Shown: piece after piece, positions 1-6,208 of the stretch
How the letters are laid out: every line of letters starts with the position of its first letter
How positions within the stretch are numbered: the first letter of the stretch is position 1
NCBI GenBank assembly: GCA_945863085.1
Contig: CAMBCD010000146.1
Location: 1-6,905, forward strand
Direction: 5' to 3'
DNA: 6,905 nucleotides
Origin: Bordetella parapertussis
GTDB lineage: Bacteria; Pseudomonadota; Gammaproteobacteria; Burkholderiales; SG8-41
The notes under the pieces: model-generated
The model's database searches: none
What the model was told of the DNA's origin: nothing
The model's input: only the letters and a program-made list of their open reading frames with translations
Position numbers and translations under genes: made by a program

Positions 1-1413
1 TCGCATATCGCTCACATCGGCGTCGAATTGACGGACTCGGCCTATGTCGTGGCCAGCATGCGCATCATGACCCGCATCGGCAGCAAGGTGCTGGACATCC
101 TCGGCGCTGATGGTGAATTTGTGCCCTGCCTGCATTCGGTGGGTATGCCGCTGGCCGCTGGCCAGAAGGACATTGCCTGGCCCAGCAACAAGGAACACAA
201 GTTCATCACCCATTTCCCGGAAGAAAAACTGATCTGGTCTTTCGGCAGCGGCTACGGCGGCAATGCGCTGCTCGGCAAAAAATGTTTTGCGCTGCGCATC
301 GCCTCGATCATGGCGAAGGAGCAGGGCTGGCTGGCTGAACACATGCTGATCCTCGGCATCCAGCCCCCGGGCGGCAAAAAGCACTACATCGCGGCAGCAT
401 TCCCCAGCGCCTGCGGCAAAACCAATCTGGCGATGCTGATTCCGCCGAAAGCACTCGATGGCTGGAAAGTCACCACCATCGGCGAAGACATCGCCTGGAT
501 CAAACCCGGCCCGGACGGGCGGCTTTATGCGATCAATCCGGAATACGGCGCCTTTGGTGTCGCGCCCGGCACTTCCGAAGAAACCAACGCCAACTGCCTG
601 GCTGCACTGAGGAAAAACACCATTTTCACCAACGTTGCCATGACCGATGACGGCGATGTGTGGTGGGAAGGCCTTAGCAAGGAAGCGCCGAAACACCTGA
701 CCGACTGGACCGGCAAGTCCTGGACCCCGGACAGCGGCCGCCTGGCTGCTCACCCGAACTCTCGCTTCACGGTACTGGCTTCGCAAATTCCATCGATGGA
801 TGCCGATTGGGAAAATCCTGCCGGTGTGCCGATCAGCGCTTTCCTGTTCGGCGGCCGCCGTACCACCATCGTGCCGCTGGTCACCGAAGCCAAGGACTGG
901 CAGCACGGCGTTTATCTCGCCGCGACGATGGCTTCAGAAACCACCGCGGCCATCGTCGGCAAGGTCGGCGTGGTGCGCCGTGACCCGTTTGCGATGCTGC
1001 CGTTCTGCGGTTATCACTTTGGTGATTACTTCAAACACTGGCTCAACGTCGGCGCCAAGGTCAAAGTGCCGCCGAAGATTTTTGCGGTCAACTGGTTCCG
1101 CCGCGATGCCAACGGCAAATTCATGTGGCCCGGTTTCGGCGACAATATGCGCGTGCTGAAATGGGTGATCGAGCGCTGCGAAGGCAAATCGGGCGCCACC
1201 GAAACCCCGATCGGCAACATGCCGCGTTTCGAGGATATGGAGTGGCAGGGCCTGACCGGTTTCAGCCGTGAAATGTTCGATACGCTGACCCATGTCGACC
1301 ACGACGCCTGGCGCGCCGAGCTGAAGGACCACGACGAGCTGTTCAGCAAACTCGAAGCCCGGCTGCCCGCGGAAATGACCGCACAGCGACAGGGTTTGGA
1401 GAAGGCGCTATAA
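1..1413 (+). CDS. pckG: Phosphoenolpyruvate carboxykinase (GTP), 5'-truncated by the window edge
   Basis: Cytosolic GTP-dependent PEP carboxykinase, which interconverts oxaloacetate + GTP and PEP + GDP + CO2 at the entry to gluconeogenesis. The frame is open from base 1 ([12 protein letters not shown]), so the TTG at 28 is an internal Leu codon, not the start. About 470 C-terminal residues are present, against roughly 600-620 for the family, so the N-terminal quarter lies outside. Visible landmarks, in fragment residues: SMRIMTRIG near 19-27; [11 protein letters not shown] near 84-94, carrying the probable Mn-ligand Lys; AEHMLILG with the ligand His near 112-119; the P-loop/kinase-1 ACGKTN at 137-142 with the reactive hypervariable Cys; the kinase-2-like GEDIAW at 161-166 with the metal-binding Asp; FGGRR at 283-287; [13 protein letters not shown] near 335-347; NWFRRD near 364-369. 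No key residue is missing. The gene ends in TAA and is followed at once by a strong terminator. It converges on the minus-strand operon and is probably unrelated to it. Confidence 0.97.
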   Translation, partial: SHIAHIGVELTDSAYVVASMRIMTRIGSKVLDILGADGEFVPCLHSVGMPLAAGQKDIAWPSNKEHKFITHFPEEKLIWSFGSGYGGNALLGKKCFALRIASIMAKEQGWLAEHMLILGIQPPGGKKHYIAAAFPSACGKTNLAMLIPPKALDGWKVTTIGEDIAWIKPGPDGRLYAINPEYGAFGVAPGTSEETNANCLAALRKNTIFTNVAMTDDGDVWWEGLSKEAPKHLTDWTGKSWTPDSGRLAAHPNSRFTVLASQIPSMDADWENPAGVPISAFLFGGRRTTIVPLVTEAKDWQHGVYLAATMASETTAAIVGKVGVVRRDPFAMLPFCGYHFGDYFKHWLNVGAKVKVPPKIFAVNWFRRDANGKFMWPGFGDNMRVLKWVIERCEGKSGATETPIGNMPRFEDMEWQGLTGFSREMFDTLTHVDHDAWRAELKDHDELFSKLEARLPAEMTAQRQGLEKAL

Positions 1414-1443
1414 GCCGCCTTTTCGCATCTGCTGCCACAACAA

Positions 1444-1480
1444 CGGCGACAGCGCTGATGCGCTGTCGCCGTTTTATTTT
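1444..1480 (+). terminator. Intrinsic terminator of pckG
   Basis: A perfect 12-bp GC-rich stem (left arm 1444-1455, right arm 1460-1471) closes a TGAT tetraloop and is followed by TTTTATTTT at 1472-1480. Two further A-T pairs can extend the base. It begins 30 nt after the pckG stop, as expected for a Rho-independent terminator. It ends only 5 nt before the Shine-Dalgarno of the next small gene, so that gene must rely on read-through or on a promoter overlapping this region. Confidence 0.93.
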
Positions 1481-1485
1481 CATTT

Positions 1486-1491
1486 AAGGAG
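1486..1491 (+). promoter_or_regulatory. Shine-Dalgarno of the 55-residue protein
   Basis: AAGGAG lies 8 nt before the ATG at 1500, a near-ideal site. It is the main evidence that this short frame is really translated, and it fixes the start. Confidence 0.85.
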
Positions 1492-1499
1492 AAACGTCC

Positions 1500-1667
1500 A
1501 TGGCACAACCGAACTACGGGTTTGCAAAACGGCAGCGCGAACTGGCGAAGAAGCAGAAGAAGGAAGAAAAAAAGCGGCGCAAGGAAGCTGAAAATGCACC
1601 GCCGGCGGGCGAAGGCGCAGCAGAACAGTCCGGCGGCGAACCGGCAAAGGATCCGTCGCAGGCGTAA
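1500..1667 (+). CDS. Small, highly charged conserved hypothetical protein (55 aa)
   Basis: A 55-residue protein starting M-A-Q-P-N-Y-G-F-A-K-R-Q-R-E-L-A-K-K-Q and ending with TAA. The N-terminal half (about 10-31) is a run of Lys/Arg/Glu likely to form a charged helix. The C-terminal half (33-55) is Ala/Gly/Pro/Glu-rich and probably disordered. There is no signal peptide or membrane segment. From memory, small proteins with this N-terminal pattern (PNYxFAKRQRELAKKxKKEEK) are common in Beta- and Gammaproteobacteria and have no assigned function. The basic stretch could bind nucleic acid, but that is a guess. A strong Shine-Dalgarno precedes it. It sits alone between two intrinsic terminators, which suggests a monocistronic unit or read-through expression from pckG. 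It is too short for a 60-codon ORF cutoff and is easily missed. Confidence 0.85.
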   Translation: MAQPNYGFAKRQRELAKKQKKEEKKRRKEAENAPPAGEGAAEQSGGEPAKDPSQA

Positions 1668-1693
1668 TGGGCAAACGCAGGGGATTTAACGAC

Positions 1694-1721
1694 AAGGGCG
1701 CTCCGGCGCCCTTTGTTTTTT
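1694..1721 (+). terminator. Intrinsic terminator after the small gene, in the convergent gap
   Basis: An 8-bp stem (AAGGGCGC at 1694-1701 with its complement at 1706-1713) closes a stable TCCG tetraloop and is followed by TGTTTTTT. A bulge allows a few more pairs at the base. It faces the + strand, 26 nt after the small gene's stop. On the minus strand the hairpin is followed by GTCGTTAAAT, not a run of T, so it would end the converging operon only weakly. No better minus-strand terminator is visible in 1722-1774. Confidence 0.88.
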
Positions 1722-1774
1722 GATACGCAATAACTGCCTGTCCGCCTTAAAAGGATCCGTAGAACAATTCAGCG

Positions 1775-2743
1775 CTACAGTCTGACTGTATTACCCTCGG
1801 CAATCGATCGGATCACGGCTTCAAACGAGGCGATGGTATTCACCATTTCGTCAGTAGTGATCGGATAGGGGGTCACGCCCGCCACCGCGTCCGCGAATGC
1901 ATCCATCTCCGCCAGCACGGAATCGATTTTCGGAAAATCCCTGACCTCGGTCTTGCCACCTTTGAGGCGGATGATGATCCGTGTTTCATCCAGGGCTTCG
2001 ACCGAACCTTCGTCGCCAAACACATGTACACGGAAATACAGCGGAGAGGCGCGTACCGCACCGAGAAAACCGCTGATGCCGTTCCTGAATTTGAACAGCA
2101 CCGACACCGTATCGCGAGGATCCGCACCACGGTGATGGCTGATGAACTGCGCAGTGAGTTGCTCGGCCGGGCCGGCGATGTTGGCAAAGGCATCGAGGAT
2201 GTGGATGCCGGTGCCAGTCATGCCGGCCCCAGGCGTTTCGGCCGGCAGGTCGCGCCACGGCGCGAAAAACTTGCTGGAGTGTTCGTTGCTGTAATGGCCC
2301 TCGACATGCATGACGCGGCCCAGCGCGCCGCTTGCGATGACGCGGCGCAGCTCGACCCTCGACGGCCAGAAGCGCTTGTTCTGGCCGACGCCCAGCGGGA
2401 CTTGTGCGGCCTTGCATGCGGCGACTGCGCGTTCGGCGTCGGCGCGGACCAGTGACAGCGGTTTTTCGCAAAACACCGCTTTGCCGGCACGGGCGACCTG
2501 TACCACCTGGTCGGCATGCAGCGAGTGTGGCGTCGCCAGCACCACGGCCTGCACGGCAGGATCGGCCAGCGCTTCGTCCAGGGTTGCCGACAGCCTGAAA
2601 TCTTTCGCCTTCGCGTACTCGCGCGTGGCGTCGAGTTCCTGGGTCACGCCGTGCACAAAGCGCAGTTTGGTGCTTTTACCCTGCACGGCGTCAGCGATGT
2701 TCTTGCCCCACCAGCCAAGACCGATAATAGCCGCATTGATCAT
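1775..2743 (-). CDS. Gfo/Idh/MocA family NAD(P)-dependent oxidoreductase (322 aa)
   Basis: A cytosolic dehydrogenase of the glucose-fructose oxidoreductase/inositol dehydrogenase/MocA superfamily. An N-terminal Rossmann fold begins M-I-N-A-A-I-I-G-L-G-W-W-G (GxGxxG at 8-13), T-P-H follows at 71-73, and the signature F-C-E-K-P-L-S lies at 91-97 with the usual catalytic/substrate-binding Lys94. The C-terminal alpha/beta domain carries GTGIHILD at 177-184 with the conserved His181. The Asp usually four residues before this His is Gly177. The length is normal for the family. The substrate is unknown: members act on sugars, inositols, dihydrodiols and other alcohols or ketones. It is the last gene of the operon and a clear paralogue of the protein at 5177-6175. 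The ATG has no recognisable Shine-Dalgarno. It follows a 32-nt AT-rich gap, so the start is the best available but not proven. Confidence 0.92.
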   Translation of the reverse strand: MINAAIIGLGWWGKNIADAVQGKSTKLRFVHGVTQELDATREYAKAKDFRLSATLDEALADPAVQAVVLATPHSLHADQVVQVARAGKAVFCEKPLSLVRADAERAVAACKAAQVPLGVGQNKRFWPSRVELRRVIASGALGRVMHVEGHYSNEHSSKFFAPWRDLPAETPGAGMTGTGIHILDAFANIAGPAEQLTAQFISHHRGADPRDTVSVLFKFRNGISGFLGAVRASPLYFRVHVFGDEGSVEALDETRIIIRLKGGKTEVRDFPKIDSVLAEMDAFADAVAGVTPYPITTDEMVNTIASFEAVIRSIAEGNTVRL

Positions 2744-2775
2744 AAAATTATCAATAAAAACAAATAGTTATAAAG

Positions 2776-3429
2776 TCAGGCATTTTTCGTGGCGTCGCTT
2801 TTTGCCGCACAGATGCGGCAGGCATATTCTTCCAGCGTTGCGCGGGTCACGCCAACCGCGCCGTGCTGGCGGCGGTTGTATTCCTCGCTTTCCAGTTCGG
2901 TGCGGAAGGAATCGTTGAGCCGGTTGATCATGTTGAACATGCCGGTGATCAGCGAGATTTCGACGATTTCCGCATCGCTGAAATGTTTTTTCAGATCGTT
3001 CCAGACCTTGTTGTCGCTTTTGGCGGTGTTCAGCGTCATTGCTTCCGCCCAGGCCATCACGGCCTTTTCTTTTTCATTGAACAACGGGCTGTCGCGGTAA
3101 TCATCAGCCTGCAATGCATCGAATTCGGCATCCTTCAGTCCCAGTGCTTGACCAAGCACGTAGTTGTGTTCCGTTCAGTACTTGCAGCCGTTCAGCGTCG
3201 AGGTCTTCAGCACGGCGAGATTGCGCAATCGCACATCCGATACCGCGCCGGCGTTGGGCTGGCGCACCGCGGCGATGAAGGGCAGGGTCCAGCGTGCGAG
3301 ATAGGGGCTGTGTGCCAGGATGCGCATCAAATTGGCCGTGCGGCCGAGCATCTGGTTGGAGGCTTCGAACAGTTCTTTTGCCGGACCGGTGGCTTCATCG
3401 TCGCTGATGCCGCGGATACGCTGGGTCAT
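2776..3429 (-). CDS. AhpD/carboxymuconolactone decarboxylase-fold selenoprotein (217 aa, in-frame UGA = Sec85)
   Basis: Two open stretches in one frame, residues 1-84 and 86-217, are joined by a TGA at 3175-3177. Together they make one full-length AhpD-like/CMD domain. The first part holds the helical core (RLRNLAVLKTSTLNGCKY). The second continues without a break (TEHNYVLGQALGLKDAEF, then EKEKAVMAWAEAMTLNTA and FNMINRLNDSFRTELE). The TGA replaces the second Cys of the family's CxxC motif, giving C82-K-Y-U85-T-E-H88. A SECIS-like hairpin with a GGTC loop lies 21 nt after it. Family members are thiol peroxidases or disulfide reductases using the CxxC pair and a nearby His; a selenol would be more reactive. 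AhpD-like selenoproteins have been reported from microbial metagenomes. A second pair, C204-R-I-C207, lies near the C-terminus. The start is ATG with AAAGG 7 nt upstream. TGA is an ordinary stop for neighbours. The alternative is a nonsense mutation or sequencing error, which would not explain the hairpin or the exact position. Confidence 0.85.
3141..3163 (-). promoter_or_regulatory. Bacterial SECIS element within the AhpD-like gene
   Basis: On the minus strand GTGCTT (3159-3154) pairs perfectly with AAGCAC (3149-3144) around the 4-nt loop GGTC (3153-3150). Below it, C3160 can bulge out and A-T, T-G and C-G pairs extend the stem to 3163/3141. The loop begins 21 nt after the TGA. Bacterial SECIS hairpins lie within the coding region just after UGA and present a G-rich small loop to SelB. 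The E. coli fdhF element, as I recall it, has a loop core of the same GGUC about 18 nt after UGA. The role is inferred from this likeness. The hairpin also encodes V-L-G-Q-A-L, so codon and RNA constraints overlap. Confidence 0.8.
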
Positions 3430-3436
3430 GGCTTTG

Positions 3437-3441
3437 CCTTT
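3437..3441 (-). promoter_or_regulatory. Shine-Dalgarno of the AhpD-like selenoprotein
   Basis: AAAGG lies 7 nt before the ATG at 3429. It supports this start and shows that the frame upstream of the TGA is set up for translation. The downstream half has only a GTG (3159) inside the hairpin, with no such site before it. Confidence 0.65.
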
Positions 3442-3450
3442 CAGTTGTGT

Positions 3451-3972
3451 TCAGGAACTTTCAGGAACGGATTCGATGGTTACATAACGTCCGCGGCAAT
3501 AACCCAGCGGCGCGCGTTCGGCATAACTGTAGTGGAGCACGTGGCCGATAAAAATCACGTGGTCGCCGCTGTAATGGCGTGCTTCGGTACGGCATTCGAA
3601 CTGCGCCGCGGTGCCGTCGAGCAGTGGCATGCCGTGCGCACCGAAATTGTGGGCGACACCGTCGAACTTGCGCGGCACCGGTTTGGCGAAACGCTGCGAC
3701 AGCGGGATCTGGTCATGGGCCAGCACGTTGATGGCGAAGTACGTGGCCTGCAGGAAATTCGGCAGGTTGGGTGAACGCAGCGACAGGCTCCACAGCACCA
3801 GCGGCGGTGACAGCGAGACCGAACTGAAGGAATTCGCAGTCAGGCCTATGGGTTCGCCGGCGGAGGTTTTGGTGGTGACGATGGTGACGCCGGTGGCGAA
3901 CAGGCCCAGCGCATTGCGAAAATCGCGCGGGTCGTGGTCCGGGCTGGCCGGTGTATTGGGTGCGTCAGCCAT
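3451..3972 (-). CDS. Flavin reductase-like (split-barrel FMN-binding) protein, probable monooxygenase partner (173 aa)
   Basis: Small component of a two-component flavin monooxygenase: it reduces FMN or FAD with NAD(P)H and releases the reduced flavin to the oxygenase. The sequence shows the family core: F-R-N-A-L-G-L-F-A-T-G-V-T-I-V-T-T near 18-34, the flavin-contacting stretch GLTANSFSSVSLSPPLVL at 43-60, F-A-I-N-V-L at 79-84, and G-D-H-V-I-F-I-G-H-V at 136-145. The length is typical of HpaC/HsaB-type reductases. The first 15 residues are Pro/Asp-rich and probably flexible. Its ATG lies only 3 nt after the stop of the group D monooxygenase and has no good Shine-Dalgarno, so translational coupling is likely. 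That supports a 1:1 functional pairing. The last codons lie in a 10-bp tandem repeat. NADH versus NADPH preference cannot be read. Confidence 0.93.
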   Translation of the reverse strand: MADAPNTPASPDHDPRDFRNALGLFATGVTIVTTKTSAGEPIGLTANSFSSVSLSPPLVLWSLSLRSPNLPNFLQATYFAINVLAHDQIPLSQRFAKPVPRKFDGVAHNFGAHGMPLLDGTAAQFECRTEARHYSGDHVIFIGHVLHYSYAERAPLGYCRGRYVTIESVPESS

Positions 3973-3975
3973 CGG

Positions 3976-5160
3976 CTACAGCGTCGGCAGGTCGGCGGCA
4001 ATGCCGAGCAGGGACTTGCCGGCCATCGTGGTAGCGATATCCCAGGCCAGCGCGTAATGGCTGTTCGCGGCGTGGATGTCCCGGAAAGAACGCTGTATGA
4101 CCTGTTGGTTGTAGAGAAACTCGCCGCCGCCGGCGCCGAACAGCAGATCGACGCCTTCGGTGCACAGGTGCGCGGCATAAGCACCGTCGCGGCGCATGCG
4201 GATTTTGAGGTCACGCGCAGGCACCGCGTTGGTCGCGGCCAGGGCCATGGCTTCTTTGCAATTGCCGATCAGGATGCGTTCCGCAGCCGAGATCGCCGAT
4301 GCGGCATGACCGAGCCGCGCCTGTGTGGTTGCGTAATCCGCGAGCAGGGTCGTGGCATAGGCGGTGATGCGATGGCGGATGTCGGCGCTGAATTCATCGA
4401 TGGCCCCCTGGGCAATGCCCAGCGCAGCGCCGGCCACCACGTACGGGAACATGTCGAACACCGGCAGGCGGTACAAGGCGGCGGTTTCACCGCCCGGCGC
4501 AACACCGCCTTTCATCTGTTCAACGGTCAGCGCGCGATGCGCGGGCACGAAGATTTTACTGACTTCGACGTCCTTGCTGCCGGTGCCGCGCAGCCCGGCG
4601 ACATGCCAGGTATCGATGATTTTGTAATCGGCCTTGGGCACCAGGAATACATAATATTGCGGCAATTCGCCTTCGGCGCTGCTGGCGATGCCGCCGAGCA
4701 TGCACCAGTCGCAGGCGTCGATGCCGCTGGAGAATTTCCAGTGGCCGGACAGGCGGAAACCGTGACCGTCGCGCTCGGCGTGTCCCGCCGGGAACATCAG
4801 CGCCGATCCCACCAGCGCATCGGCCGACAGCCCCCAGATTTCATTCTGCGCATCACGCGGCCACAGGGCCAGCATCCAGTGATGATTGGCAAGATTGGCG
4901 AGCACCCAGGCCGTCGAACCGCAACCGCGGCCGATGATCGCCGTCAGTTCAACGATGGCCTCATAGGACAACTCGCTGCCGCCGACGCGTCTGGGCTGCA
5001 GCATGCGGAACAGGCCGCTGGCGTGCAGATCGTTGATCGTATCGTCGGGGATGCGCCGCAGTTCCTCGGTGCGCGGCGCACGCTCGCGCAGCACCGGCAC
5101 CAGCGCCTGTGCACGGGCAACGAGGTCATCGTGGCTGGGCTGGGTAGCGGGGGTGGTCAT
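3976..5160 (-). CDS. Group D (acyl-CoA dehydrogenase-fold) flavin-dependent monooxygenase, oxygenase component (394 aa)
   Basis: Related to HsaA/HpaB-type and similar oxygenases that take reduced flavin from a separate reductase and hydroxylate or otherwise oxygenate an organic, often aromatic, substrate. Landmarks: N-terminal helical domain with ASGLFRMLQPRRVGG near 47-61; GRGCGSTAWVLANLANHHW at 77-95; middle beta domain G-F-R-L-S-G-H-W-K-F-S-S-G-I-D-A at 134-149; L-R-G-T-G-S-K-D-V-E-V near 190-200; and C-terminal LFGAGGGEFLYNQQVIQRSF at 340-359, then R-D-I-H-A-A-N-S-H-Y-A-L-A-W-D near 360-374, typical of the non-dehydrogenase branch. No acyl-CoA dehydrogenase catalytic Glu is claimed. The frame is open to 5250, but the ATG at 5160 was chosen because the extra 30 residues are low-complexity and overlap the preceding gene. 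That ATG lies 16 nt after the upstream stop with a weak AGAG site. The reductase gene follows after 3 nt. The substrate is unknown. Confidence 0.92.
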   Translation of the reverse strand: MTTPATQPSHDDLVARAQALVPVLRERAPRTEELRRIPDDTINDLHASGLFRMLQPRRVGGSELSYEAIVELTAIIGRGCGSTAWVLANLANHHWMLALWPRDAQNEIWGLSADALVGSALMFPAGHAERDGHGFRLSGHWKFSSGIDACDWCMLGGIASSAEGELPQYYVFLVPKADYKIIDTWHVAGLRGTGSKDVEVSKIFVPAHRALTVEQMKGGVAPGGETAALYRLPVFDMFPYVVAGAALGIAQGAIDEFSADIRHRITAYATTLLADYATTQARLGHAASAISAAERILIGNCKEAMALAATNAVPARDLKIRMRRDGAYAAHLCTEGVDLLFGAGGGEFLYNQQVIQRSFRDIHAANSHYALAWDIATTMAGKSLLGIAADLPTL

Positions 5161-5176
5161 TGCGCTCTGATTGCGA

Positions 5177-6175
5177 TCAGGATTCGACGTTGACAATGGC
5201 ACCGGTGGAAGCGGACTTGAAGATCGCCTCCAGCGCGGAAATATTGGCAATCATCTGCGACTGCGGCACCGGGTAGGGCGCGCGGCCCTCGGCGGCGTCG
5301 GCAAAGGCTTCAAGGTTGGCCAGCACGTTGGGGGCGGGCGGAAACTCGCGCACTTCCTTTTTGCCGCCGCGCAGGGTCTTGGTGAGCACCCAGCCTTCGG
5401 GGGCTTCGGGATGGGTCTTGTCGCGGACTTCGATCCAGCCCTTGTTGCAGTACACCGCAAAGCGGCCTTCGAAGGGCGTGGCCAAGATCGCGCTGATCAG
5501 CGCATGGCCGCCATTCCTGAATGACACCAGGATCGCCAGCGTATCGCCGTTGACCAGCTGGCTGCCGAGTTGTTTGACGCTGGCAAACACGCGCTCGGCC
5601 TCACCGAACACGCCGACCGACAGATCGAGCAGGTGGATACCGGTGGCGGTCATCGGACCGGCCGGAGCTTCCTTGCCCGACAGCCGCCAGTTGTCGGCGG
5701 CGAGTGCCAGGAATTTATCCTGGCTGAAATTGGCCTCGATCTGCAGCGGCGTGCCAAGCTCGCCGGATTGGATGATTTTCATCGCCTCGATGATCGGCGG
5801 CTCGAAACGACGCTCGTGACCGACCGCCAGCGCCACCTTGTTGTCATTGACGGCCTTGATCGCACGCAGCACGTCGGCGCGGGTCATCGACAGCGGTTTT
5901 TCACAGAACACATGCTTGCCGGCGTTGGCGACGGCGATGATCTGTTCGGTGTGCTGGGTGTGCGGAGTGCACAGCACCACGCCGTGGATGGCAGGATCCT
6001 TCAGCACCTCGTCAAGGCTGGTGACAACCTTGACGCCATGCTGTTTCGCGAAATCCGCGATGCCTGCCGCATTGATCTCGACCACCGTGTTGACATTGAT
6101 TTTTTTACTGGTCTTGAGCAGGGGAACAATAATCTTGCCCCACCAGCCCATGCCGACGACTGCGACGTTAAACAA
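5177..6175 (-). CDS. Gfo/Idh/MocA family NAD(P)-dependent oxidoreductase, TTG start (332 aa)
   Basis: Second dehydrogenase of this superfamily in the operon. The Rossmann motif G-M-G-W-W-G lies at 8-13, T-P-H at 70-72, F-C-E-K-P-L-S at 90-96 (Lys93), and the C-terminal domain has MTATGIHLLD at 175-184 with His181. As in the paralogue at 1775-2743, the usual Asp four residues before the His is absent (Ala177 here). The GMGWWGK and CEKPLS motifs, the MTxTGIH block and the SFRNG/FKFRNG segments are shared with the paralogue, so the two arose by duplication or belong to one narrow subfamily. The start is TTG at 6175, supported by AAGGAG 7 nt upstream and by the Rossmann strand beginning right after it. 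The substrate is not known; an oxidised intermediate from the neighbouring monooxygenases is a reasonable inference. Confidence 0.92.
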   Translation of the reverse strand: MFNVAVVGMGWWGKIIVPLLKTSKKINVNTVVEINAAGIADFAKQHGVKVVTSLDEVLKDPAIHGVVLCTPHTQHTEQIIAVANAGKHVFCEKPLSMTRADVLRAIKAVNDNKVALAVGHERRFEPPIIEAMKIIQSGELGTPLQIEANFSQDKFLALAADNWRLSGKEAPAGPMTATGIHLLDLSVGVFGEAERVFASVKQLGSQLVNGDTLAILVSFRNGGHALISAILATPFEGRFAVYCNKGWIEVRDKTHPEAPEGWVLTKTLRGGKKEVREFPPAPNVLANLEAFADAAEGRAPYPVPQSQMIANISALEAIFKSASTGAIVNVES

Positions 6176-6182
6176 CGTGTTG

Positions 6183-6188
6183 CTCCTT
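6183..6188 (-). promoter_or_regulatory. Shine-Dalgarno deciding a TTG start
   Basis: AAGGAG on the minus strand ends 7 nt before the TTG at 6175. No in-frame ATG or GTG is available near the Rossmann strand, so this site settles the non-ATG start of the Gfo/Idh protein. Confidence 0.8.
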
Positions 6189-6208
6189 GCGTGTAAGTTC
6201 CGGCCGTT

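Noticed and set aside
28..30. TTG at 28 as the pckG start
   Set aside because: The frame is open to base 1 and already encodes conserved family sequence (H-I-G-V-E-L-T-D).
1667..1723. An 18-codon frame starting in the TAATG overlap after the small gene
   Set aside because: It runs through the terminator hairpin into its T tract and has no own ribosome site. The overlap is probably chance.
2776..3159. A separate 127-aa gene starting with GTG at 3159
   Set aside because: It lacks a ribosome site, its GTG lies inside the hairpin, and it would begin in the middle of a conserved domain that continues in frame from 3175-3429. One recoded gene explains both parts.
3175..3177. TGA read as Trp or Gly by a changed genetic code
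   Set aside because: TGA ends the genes at 3451, 5177 and 6209 at natural C-termini and follows the C-terminus at 2776, while Trp is written TGG throughout. The recoding is specific to this one site.
2863..3774. A 303-codon + strand open frame opposite the selenoprotein and flavin reductase
   Set aside because: It spans two real minus-strand genes and their gap and resembles no family. It is open because of codon bias on the other strand.
3934..5193. A 419-codon open frame on the + strand opposite the group D monooxygenase
   Set aside because: It is the antisense shadow of a clearly recognised gene in GC-rich DNA. The translation is low-complexity and His/Gly/Arg-rich, with no known motif.
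5161..5250. A 30-residue N-terminal extension of the group D monooxygenase
   Set aside because: It would overlap the end of the preceding gene and is Pro/Ser/Arg-rich. The ATG at 5160 gives the normal family N-terminus.
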